A stretch of DNA of 64,000 nucleotides from Arion vulgaris (taxonomy: Eukaryota; Mollusca; Gastropoda; Stylommatophora; Arionidae), in contig CM036755.1 in the NCBI GenBank assembly GCA_020796225.1, positions 64,982,049-65,046,048 of the forward strand, written 5' to 3'. Of the stretch, positions 13,601-25,600 are shown piece after piece; positions within the stretch are counted from its first letter, which is position 1; the number at the start of each line of letters is the position of its first letter. A program made the translations under genes and the position numbers. Below the pieces are notes generated by a model that ran no database searches, had not been told where the DNA came from, and was given only the letters and a program-made list of their open reading frames with translations.

Positions 13601-16600
13601 TCATGGTTATTTATTGATGAAAAGTGTTAATAATACGAAATATTCATTATTAATTAATTTGATCTATGACATAATATAACTGAGTTCTTACAAGTTGTGT
13701 TGTTTTTAATATGAATTTCTTTTTATCTAACAATACTAAATTGTGAGGGTCACGCGACATTTGGGGTCTGATTTCTGAAAATGTTTACCTGAGCTCGTCG
13801 GCCTAATGTTACCGGGGGCCACGCTCATATCTAACCATATACTGCCTTATGATCCCCCTCCTACCTACAGCTTTACACGCATCACCTCGATGATTGAAGG
13901 TTTCTGTATATGAAAAAAAAAGCTCTGGAAAAACCTACAAAAACACTTCATATGAAAAAGAGTGCACTCTCTTCATTCACAAGAAATTCTACAAGTTATT
14001 AGTTTCTTTCAGAACAACAAGACACCAAGCATGAACGATCTACCAGCAGAACTTCTACAAGCAGGTATACCAAACAGCGGTCGGTAGCAAAGGCATTGGA
14101 ACCTTTGTTCGTTCGTAAGGCTATGAAAGAAAGTAGAATTTCCACCGACTTGACGCATAGAATAATAGTTAAAATTGCATTTACGCGTTAACTAGACCGA
14201 GTGTGCACCGGCACTTTATCTCCACATATTGTTGTATAACAGTATCCGCTTCTGCGAACTTATTAAGCAGGGTTTGGTGCGGCTTCTATTGATTATTACT
14301 AAATGTTCAATAAATATTTGAGTACCACTCAACCAACAATCGTGCTTGTATGAAACTTTCCTGTCATACTGGTCAGATAAAGTCGCACAAGCTTTTGATG
14401 ACATATATCGATGTGACTGGCTTGATAAAGTTGGTATGTGGAATTGATTTTGCTGTGTAGAGATAGATAGAAATTGAGATAGGGAGAGAGAGAGAGAGAA
14501 ATAGGTAGAAGGAGAGAGAGAAATAGGTAGAAGGAGAGAGAGAAATAGGTAGAAGGAGAGAGATAAGTAGGAGAGAGAGAAATAGGCAGGAGAGAGGGAG
14601 ATAGGTAGAAGGAGAGAGATAAGTAGGAGAGAGAGATAGGTAGAAGGAGAGAGAGAAATAGGTAGAAGGAGAGAGAAATAGGTAGAAGGAGAGAGATAAG
14701 TAGGAGAGAGAGAAATAGGTAGAAGGAGAGAGATAAGTAGGAGATAGGTAGAAGGAGAGAGAGAAATAGGTAGAAGGAGAGAGAAATAGGAGAGAAGGAG
14801 GAGAGAAATAGGTAGAAGGGAGAGATAAGTAGAGAGAGAGATAGGTAGAAGGAGAGAGAGAAATAGGTAGAAGGAGAGAGAAATAGGTAGAAGGAGAGAG
14901 AGAAATAGGTAGAATGAGAGAGAGAAATAGGTAGAAGGAGAGAGATAAGTAGGAGAGAGAGAAATAGGGAGAAGGAGAGAGAGAGAATAGGTAGAAGGAG
15001 AAGATAAGTAGGAGAGAGAAGAAATAGGTAGAAGGAGAGAGAAGGTAGAAGGAGAGAGAAATAGGTAGAAGGAGAGAGATAAGAGGAGAGAGAAAATAGG
15101 TAGAGAGAGAGAAGAGAAGGAGAGAGATAGGTAGAAGGAGAGAGAAATAGGTAGAAGGAGAGAGAGAAATGGTAGAAGAGAGAGAGATAGAAGAGAGAAG
15201 AGAGAAATAGGTAGAAGAGAGAGAGATAGTAGAGGTGAAGAGAGAGTATAAAGTGATAGAGAAAATAGTGAAAAGAAAGAAATAGGTGCAGGAGAAGAGA
15301 AATAGTAGAAGGAGAGAGAGAAATAGTAGAGAGAGAGAAATAGGGAGAAGAGAGAGAAATAGGTAGAGAGAGATAATATAAGAGTAATAGGAAAGAGAGA
15401 AATAGAGTAGAAGGAAGAAGATAAGTAGGAGAGAGAAAGAAGAGAAGAGAAAGAGAATAAAGGAGAAGAAGAGATAGAAGAAGAGAGAGAAATAGGTAAA
15501 GAAAGAAAAAGGAGAGAGAAAAAGATAGGAAGAAGAATAAAATAGTAAAAGAAAGAAAAAGGAGAAGAAGAGAGAAAGATAGGAGAAGGAGAGATAAAGA
15601 GAAGGAAGAAAGAATGAAAGAAGAAACGAGAGAGAGAGAAGAAGAAGGAGAAAATAGGATAGAAGAAGAAAGAAAATATTAAGAAAGAAACGAGAGAAAA
15701 ATAAGGAGAGAAGAATAGAAAGAAGAGAAGTTAGTAGAAGGAGAAAGCAGATATGTAGATGGAAGAGATGAAAAGTAGAGAGATATAGAATGAAGAAGAA
15801 ATATTAAGAAAAATAAGATAGTAGATGGTAAATGGAAATATCGTATATTACAGCATAGAAACGTTAGAAGCAGAGAGAAGAAGAGAGAGAATAGAGAGAA
15901 GAGAACATAAGAGAGAAGAGAACATATGAGAAGATACCATATCAAAGTTATACCGTTGAAAGATCGAATATATTTACCAGTATACAGATATGTTGAAGCA
16001 AAGAAAAGAAAGAGAAAGAAAGAAACAAAGAGAATAAAAGAAAGAAAGAGATTAAGAAAAGAAAGAACAGAGAGACAGAGAAAGAAAGAAAAAAAGAGAA
16101 TAAAAGATAGAAAGAAAGAAAATTAAAAAAAGATAAAGAAAAGAAAGACAAACGAGAGAGACAGAGAAAGAAAGAAACAAAGAAAGAAACAACGAGAATA
16201 AAAGAAACACATAAAGAAAGAATGAAAAGAAAGAAACGAGAGAGACAGAGAAACAAAAAAGAAACAACAAGAATAAAAGAAACACATAAAGAAAAGATTG
16301 AAAAGAAAGACAACGAAAGGGAGAGAAATAAACATAATACATATGAAATGTTTTACCGTATCAAGTTGACAGTATTATTATTAGATCGCTTAGATTAGCG
16401 GTGCATTATATCAGTGAAACCTGATACCGGACGAGAGATTGGTGGTGGTGGATGAGTGTATGGTATACACCTTATCAACTTTTTTTTCCAGAAGCACTTG
16501 AGCTTTCAACTCTTCGGCTCGGTGCCATGGACACCGTAACCCTTCGGTTCGGTGCCACGAACACCGTAAATCTGGTGAATCTGTGGCTTTTTCTGCCATC

Positions 16601-19600
16601 CCGCGGAATTGAACCCGCACACACAGAGGGATAGTCACCCGTGGTCCAACGCGCTACGAACACGCTGGGCAGACGGGTATCCTTATCAACTTAAAGAAGG
16701 GTTGTAAAGCAGAAGGATTGACTTCATGACTCAGTCCCTCTCCGCAGAAATAGCACGCCACCTGCCGATAGTTTTGCATAAAGCGTAAATTCCGTAGCTC
16801 CGGCAGCAATCTTAGGGATCTCTGGGGAAAAAACGCACTCGTGAATAGTACGGCACGGTCCAGATTCGACCTTCGACTTGCAAGGCAAGGGTTTAACCAC
16901 TTAGCCACAGCGTTGATATAACAAAGTTGGAATCGATGGTGTTCTTTTGCGTGCAAGTCATTGGTGACGTTAGATCACCAGGCTTTACAGACTTCTTTAG
17001 GTCAGTCGTCACGATTGATCGTGACCATCGACGAAGTGGGTAAACTGGCAAGAGACAGAGTGAATTTCAGATGTGCTGCAAAGAGCAACGTCCTATAAAG
17101 GATACGCACCTTGATGATGATAGTCACGTTAGATCACCAAGCTTTACAGCCTTCTTTAGGTCAGGGGTCACGTTAAATCAAGTATCAGTCTTCTCTGGGT
17201 CATTGGTCATGGTACATCATCAAGTTTGTCACCATGATATACACCAAAGTCTTCTCCAGGCGAGAGCTTCGTAAACGTTCGTCCTATTCGCTCCTACTCG
17301 TTTGTGGCCCACATGAGAGTGCCAAGACGACGGACCTAATTATCGGCTTCTCATATTTCAACACCAATGGACAGTAGACGAAAGTATGTGACCGACCAGT
17401 CCCCATTTCCGGAGGTTCCTTTCCAATTAGCTAGAGCTTATAGCGACTCTCGTTTGATGTTCCCACCATTGAATACATGAAGTATTTTATTAGGAATAAC
17501 AGTGTTAACTTCTGTCTACTCAACCTTGCACGAAGAGCACCGCCGTTTGGTCCGCTACTGCACATTCGTCCTGTATGAAAATACCAGCAGGTCTTCTTTT
17601 GACCCGCCACCCTTGACCGAGCTTAATTGTACTCGGTATCGCCCGTGTGTTGCTGGGGCTCACATGGGGAGCAAAGAAAAGTAACACTGCGACCTACAAT
17701 GCATGTCATTAGAGGCGGCTGAGATATGGGCCATATGGAAGGTACTCTTCTACATATAAAACATCGCAGAAATCGGATGTGTTGCCCTACTTGTAGGCGC
17801 ATAACTGGCACAACGTACAATCGCTCTTAGGCTCAGGTCACATACAAATCACAAAGAGTGGTTTAACAAGTGATTGATATGGGGCGTTCGAAGAAGATGT
17901 ACTTGGTCGCCCATTTATTCAGTTGTAAATCCTAAGCCTAAAGAATCAAAGACGACAGACAATACAAATCTGACGCCCGTGTGGTTACCGGGGCCGAACT
18001 CGGGGTAAAGAATAGAACCTCTATTACCTACCACATGTGGTATCCAGCGAAAGTGGGTGTTTGGAGTGGGATTAGCTACCCCACCCTGTAAAAATAATCA
18101 GCTATAAAAACCACAACAAAGCGCATAAGAGCTTGCAAGGCATTGGTTGAGGGCATATGCCTCCTTGGAGGCGAATGATAAAGAAGAAGAAATCCTAAGA
18201 CGTTATGTGTATTTTATGACCTGTTTAACTTCCTCAGATGTATGATATGTGTCTTTGAACTATCGAACTGATCTCAAACAACAAAAGGGCTTATTCTTGT
18301 GAGGTCACTGCAACCTGGTACTCGTAAAGAAACGCAATCAACAAGGAGTGAATAGAAAGAAAAACCAAAAAAAAAACATCTTTATTGTCAGAATTTTTTT
18401 CTTCAATTTACAGTCCCAAGTGGTTTTGGCCAGGTATTTGTTTCACGTCATTTCTGATCGATTATTCTATATTATCATGTCCAGAATCAGCACTTGAGCA
18501 GACGGGAAACTAGGCGACCATAACGCTTAAACGAACAGTGCATAATATATTACATTCTGATTATCAGAATGTCTCATTTAATAGGTAAGAAAGAGGCAGT
18601 TATCATTTTTCGGGCAAGTGATGAGGAGGGGAGGTTTAGAACACATTGTGACAATTGGTAAAATCGAGGGTAGACGAGACAGAAGAAGACAGATTTTGGA
18701 TGGTCTGGCTTCGTGGCACGGTAGAGCGTCAACATCTGAGTTGATAGCAAACACCAAAGATAGAGATTTGTGGAGATCCATGATCCCCTACGCCAGCCAG
18801 CACGGCACCTGATGATGATGATGAATAGGTACGCAGAATGAAACTGTGTGACCATATCGTTTACATTAAATGGTGTCTGTATTATATTGTCATTATCAGA
18901 AGTTCTCATTTAACAGGTAAGCAAAATAAAACAGTGAGCGTCTGTAGCTAAAGCGGTTGTGAGCTCGATCACAACCCAAGCGTACCAGGTTCAAACACCA
19001 CGGCGGGCAACTTGGAAGCAAATTCATTCCCGCGGATTTGTACGAACTGTAAGAATAGACATCATCGTTCAGAAAACAATGGCAAACTACTGAAAGTATA
19101 AGTGGTGTCTAGAAAATCGACGACTCGTTTATTGTGGTTGATAGCTAAGTCCTGTTTTTTGTTGTTTTTGTTTTTCGATCCAGAAGCACTTGAGTTTTCA
19201 GCTCTTCGGCTCGGTGCCATGGACATCGTAACCCTTCGATTCGGTGCCACGAGCACCGTAAATATGGAGAACCAGTGGCTTTTCTGCCAGCCCGCGAAAT
19301 TGAACCACACTCACATGGGGCTTTTCACCCGTCGTCCAACGCGCTACGAACACGCTGGTCAGGCGGGCGACTAAGTCCTGTAGAGGATATGCCACGATTT
19401 TCATTTTTTTTTTTCAGAGTGAAACTGGGCAACCATTGTCTATATTATATTCTGATTATCCGAATTTCTCATTTAATTGGTAAGCAAAATGAAAGTGGGT
19501 GACATAACACTTAAACGAACAGTGCATAATATATTACATTCTGATTATCAGAATCTCTCATTTAATATGTAAGCAGAATGAAAGTATTCGACCATAATAG

Positions 19601-22600
19601 CTGTCCATCGCAAGCCAATGATGATGACAACAGTATCAGACGTGTGTTGTTGCAGCTCTTTGGTGTCTGACTTTAGAAACCAATCCTTGAAAACATCCTC
19701 TAGAGCAGATGGTATACGTAATTAGGGTTGGACATGAGGGTGTTGGGAGTTCTGTCTTTTCGAGCAGCTCGTTTTCTCTGCGCCTCAGTAGTGCGATGGC
19801 AATCAGCTATACTCTCTCTCTCTCTCTCGATCGTTCTTTTTCGGCCATTTGTATCATTCTTTTTGTGATATATAAACAGCCTTTGCCAAGAACGTTTGTT
19901 TTACGTCACAATCTTCAGGACCATTTGTAGCTTGTTCTTCAGCGACGTGTCCGATTTCAACCAGCGTTTACTGGGTTCGCTCTCCGTCAGCCTTTGACTG
20001 TCCCCAGCCAACCTGCAAGGCTGCTATTTTTTTTTAGGGTAGCGACCCTTAGACGACCTACCCTCCCGGGCTGTTGAGCGTCATCTGCCCAGGTTGCCGA
20101 TCTCTTTTTGTGGACTACTTGGTTTTCCTTCCGTCCAGTTTTGTGTACAGCTTGTTCCGCTAGGCTTTGATTGTCCCCAATCTAACTACAAGGCAGTAGT
20201 AATCAGCTATACGAATTCATGTTGTGTTGTTACAGCGCAACACTTGGTGATCTTGCACAAGAGATTCCCAGCACGTGGTGTCTATATCAAAGCATTTTAG
20301 AGACACTTTAAGACTGTCTTTAAAGCGTTTTTTCTGTCCACCAACAGGTCGTCTGATCACGATACATCAGCTGTTTTGGGATATGTTTATTAGGCATCCG
20401 CGTAACGTGACCGACTCATCTGCAACAGGGTGTTGATGCTTGAAATATTGGCTCTAATGAAGACTTCTGTCTCTGCAATGTGGTCCTGTCAGTTTATTCT
20501 TAGTAGTCTGCATAAACACCTTGTATTAAAGTGGTTTAGTTTTATCGCGTGTCTATTATACACTGTGCATGTCTCAACGGCGTACAGCAACGTGGTTAGC
20601 ACTATGGTTGGGTAAACTTTCAACTCTGTGGATATACTTATCACCTTCTACTCCCACATAGTAACAAGTAGTATTTCAAACGCAGCAAAAGCTTTGAATC
20701 AATCAATCAAGTGCCATGCCTGCCGGCGTAGGCGATCATGTCTCTCCACAACTCTCTTCGCTTGGTGCATGTGATCAGTTCGGACGTCAATCTTTTGTCG
20801 AACCATGATGTCAAGCCATCCACCATCTCCCTCTGTCTTCCACGATCTCTCCTTCATTTTACCTATAGTCACCAAATGTTCTAAACCTTCTCTTCGCATT
20901 TGTTTTCTTCGCTGTCCATGGAATGTTCAGCATTCTTCTGTTAAACCACATCTCTATGGCTCCCAGTGATAGTATTGATTGTTTGTTCATTGTCCATGAT
21001 TCGCTGCAGTATTGATTCAATATAGCAAGTGAGTACTCGTTTTCGCAATGTCATTGGTAGTGAGTTCACGCATAGTGCGTTCTTCATTTTCATAAAAGCT
21101 GCTTTTGCTTGAGCTATTCTACTCCTAATCTCTGTTATACATCTTCCATCTGATGTTAGGAATGATCCCAGATACTTGAATCGATGGACTTATTTAAGTG
21201 TTGTTCTATTTGGATATTCTATTGTTAATCTCAAAATATATGTTTGTCTATATGGATAGGATGCTGTCAAGATATGCAATGTTATCCGCCGGCAGGAGAC
21301 GCTGGAAGTTAATATTGATGAATGGGTCATGTTACTGCTCTCTATGAGATAGCTGAAACATGACCTCAGTTTTCCTGGTGTTAATGGTAATGCCAAACAT
21401 ATCACCGTAATGCTTAAACGAAATGTCTATACTATACTCTATTCCGATTATCAGGATTTCTCATTGAATAGGTCCTAGATTAAACTGTTATCATAACGCT
21501 TAAACGAAGCGTCGCTAGTACATTCCGATTATCAGGATTTCTCATTAAATAGATTAGCAGAATGACATTGTGCAATCATAATGTTTAAACAAAGTGTATG
21601 TACTATATTCCGATTACCGGGACTTTTTTTTATTTAATATGTACGCAGAACGAAACTGGGAGTATGGTATTACGACCATACCCAGAGCTGAATCTTTTTA
21701 TTCTTTGGCTTTCACTCTCAAAATGGCGTTTGTTGCCGAGTGCGTTTATAGCGGTGATTCAATATCTGCGACTTTCAGTTCAATACATGCTTTTTTCGGA
21801 AGTGTTTTGGAAAGGGTTTACTTTCCATCTTCGATTCCCCCTTGCTTAGATTGTAATGACAGTCTTTCAGCAGAGTGACCGTGCTGAGTGATGGGTGCCG
21901 TAAGGAATAAAGGTTTGTGGCTCGTATTCTGTGTTTGGTAATTTGGGGGGGTTTTTCCGGAAGGCCTTAATAATTGTTCACTGCATATTTATTGATCATA
22001 CTCATTGGCTCCGGTTCTGCTCCTGAAATTCTTAAAGCTTCTTATTCTCTTACTAAAGTGGGGAATGCTCCTATCCTATCCCCGAGTGAGTAATGTTCTG
22101 ATTCCCAGGTTGAGTACTGATCACCCGTGTGTTGTCAGGGCCGGGTGGGGACCGCAAGGGAAGCAAAGAATAGTGGCAATGTGACCGACAAAGCATGTCG
22201 TAAGAGACGACTTGGGTAGAGGCTAGGAAGCTACCTTAGTAAATAAAAACATCGCAGAAATTGGGTATGCAGACTTACTTGTACGCGCATAACTGGCCAA
22301 ATCGCGATCACTCTTAGGTTCTGATCACATACAAAGCACAAAGAGTGGTTAAAATAAGTGGTCGATATGGAGCGGTTGAAGAAGACAAGTAATGATCATA
22401 TCACCAGAGATAACAATAACCACACTTCACATTCATTTTTTAACGGCTTTTATCATCGGAAATTGCTGTAAATGCAAAGTACGTAATCAAATACAATAAA
22501 CAAACAGAAAAACCAACATTAAACAACTCATGCAAACGTCACGATCGAAATATTTGCACTTGCGGTATCTGATATAGAACAGCAAGTTTGTGCAATTAGC

Positions 22601-25600
22601 TGTGCAAGCGTTCTTATCATATTTGTGGCGATGTAGTCATATTCCAAATATAGTCATTTAAAATAAAATTGTAATACTGATCAGTTCTAAAGATCGGCAA
22701 TAGCTAAGTGGTTGGTGTATTTAAAGACATGGTGCCCTTTGGTGTGGAAACGATTCCGTGCATTTAGCCCTAATTCCAACAGAATATGTCCCTTTGTGTA
22801 TAAGATCAGATATACAGTCTACAATTCTGCACTAAGTCTACCCATATATACACGCCCCTGCTGTATAATTGGGGAGAGAAAAGAAGAGATGGGGTGTGGA
22901 GAGAAGAGAGTTCATTGAAGTAGTAAATAAAAGTTGTGGGGGTGTTCCCAATCCAGAAGCACTTGAGCTTCAGCTCTTGATCGGTCCATAGACATCGAAC
23001 CTTGTTACGGTCACGAACACGCAAATCTGGAGGAACCTGGTTTTCTGCCAGCCAGCGGAATTGAGCCCACTACAGGAGCTTGTCACCGTCAGTCTCAACG
23101 CGCTACTGAACACGCTGGGCATGGCGCCAATAAAGTTATTAAGACATACTATCCCGTGGTTTCGGGCTCACGAGGAATAGTAACACTGCAACCTACAAGG
23201 CATGTCGTAAGAGGCAACTGAGGTAGGGACCTAGGTAAGCTAACCTAGTAAATAAAAAGACTTGCAGAAATCTGATGTGCTGGCCTACTTATAGGCGCAT
23301 GACTGGCACAACGTACAATCGCTCTTAGTCTCAGACTACAAATCACAAAGAGTGCTTTAACAAGTGGTCGATATGGAGCGTTCGAAGAAGAAGACATAGC
23401 ATGACTCGAACCCACATGGAAAGAGAAAGTTGAGAAAGGTCGGAGAATATTCGGAGATGAATGGTAGAAGAGAATGTCAGAGGTTGGAACCTCATTGGTA
23501 GAAGAGATGAATGGTAGAAGAGAATGTCAGAGGTTGGAACCTCATTGGTAGAAGAGATGAATGGTAGAAGAAAATGTCAGAAGTTGGATCCTCATTGGTA
23601 GAAGAGAATGTCAGAGGTTGGAACCTCATTGGTAGAAGAGATGAATGGTAGAAGAAAATGTCAGAGGTTGGAACCTCATTGGTAGAAGAGAATGTCAGAG
23701 GTTGGAACCTCATTGGTAGAAGAGATGAATGGTAGAAGAGAATGTCAGAGGTTGGAACCTCATTGGTAGAAGAGATGAATGGTAGAAGAGAATGTCAGAG
23801 GTTGGAACCTCATTGGTAGGAAAGATGAATGGTAGAAGAGAATGTCAGAGGTTGGAACCTCATTGGTAGAAGAGATGAATGGTAGAAGAGAATGTCAGAG
23901 GTTGGAACCTCATTGGTAGAAAAGATGAATGGTAGAAGAGAATGTCAGAAGTTGGATCCTCATTGGTAGAAGAGAATGTCAGAGGTTGGAACCTCATTGG
24001 TAGAAGAGATGAATGGTAGAAGAGAATGTCAGAGGTTGGAACCTCATTGGTAGAAGAGAATGTCAGAGGTTGGAACCTCATTGGTAGAAGAGAATGTCAG
24101 AGGTTGGAACCTCATTGGTAGAAGAGATGAATGGTAGAAGAGAATGTCAGAGGTTGGAACCTCATTGGTAGAAGAGATGAATGGTAGAAGAGAATGTCAG
24201 AGGTTGGAACCTCATTGGTAGGAAAGATGAATGGTAGAAGAGAATGTCAGAGGTTGGAACCTCATTGGTAGAAGAGATGAATGGTAGAAGAGAATGTCAG
24301 AGGTTGGAACCTCATTGGTAGAAAAGATGAATGGTAGAAGAGAATGTCAGAGGTTGGAACCTCATTGGTAGAAAAGATGAATGGTAGAAGAGAATGTCAG
24401 AGGTTGGAACCTCATTGGTAGAAGAGATGAATGGTAGAAGAGAATGTCAGAGGTTGGAACCTCATTGGTAGAAGAGATGAATGGTAGAAGAGAATGTCAG
24501 AGGTTGGAACCTCATTGGTAGAAGAGATGAATGGTAGAAGAGAATGTCAGAAGTTGGAACCTCATTGGTAGAAGAGAATGTCAGAGGTTGGAACCTCATT
24601 GGTAGAAGAGAATGTCAGAGGTTGAAACCTCATTGGTAGAAGAGATGAATGGTAGAAGAGAATGTCAGAGGTTGGAACCTCATTGGTAGAAGAGAATGTC
24701 AGAGGTTGGAACCTCATTGGTAGAAGAGAATGTCAGAGGTTGGAACCTCATTGGTAGAGCTGAAGGAAATGGGAAAGAAAGGAATTTGATGAACAGCAAT
24801 AGTTACAGCCTTTTGCCCAAAGGGGTTAGAAGTTTTAGTGGCAGTAGTAGTAGGAGTAGCGAAACACGTACAAACAAAGTACTATAGTTTTACAAAATAC
24901 AGAAACAGTGACGATAAACAGCAACGTTTCAACCAACAAGGCCTTTATCAAGCAACGAACAAACAGGAGTGACAAATTAAAATGAAACACAAATGGACGA
25001 CCAAATACAAACGTATCTAAGGAAAATCTGGAATAAAAACGAATAACGAAATAAATGTAACACAAAAACACACATAAAAACTAGAAATAGAACGGAAAAG
25101 AAACAATGAAACATCTAGTAAATATATAACTTGAATACATGCAACATATACCCATATAGATTACAAAGCATGGGAAAGTACTAAGAAGCATAAGAATGTA
25201 ATACGTTGAGCCAGCGTGGTCACAAGGTACCATACAAAGAAATCAACCGATTCTCCAGAGCAAATCGACTACTATCATCAGAGGAACATGATCGGATGGC
25301 TGTGACCTGGACATGAAGCTCCTGAATGGCCAGTATCATTGAAATGGGTAGCTACAGGGTCACAGAGCATTGGCGTATATCGCGCAAGTGTTGGCCGAAT
25401 CGGTCACTGAGTCTCCTGCCGGTTTCCCCAATATAGGCCTTGTTGCACGGCTTGCAGATAATGGCATAGATAATATTACGGGACTCGCACGGTAGGAGTA
25501 GCAGCAGTAGTAGGAGTAGCAGCAGTAGTAGTAGTAGTAGCACTGGTAGTTGTAGAAGCAGTAGAAGTAGCAGCAGTGATAATATCAACAGTATTAGTAA

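Noticed and set aside
16052..16342. Phe/Leu/Ser-rich frames opposite the GAAA array
   Set aside because: Antisense of a simple repeat.
23454..24758. CRISPR-like array with palindromic repeats
   Set aside because: The sequence between the near-palindromes is itself constant; it is a satellite.
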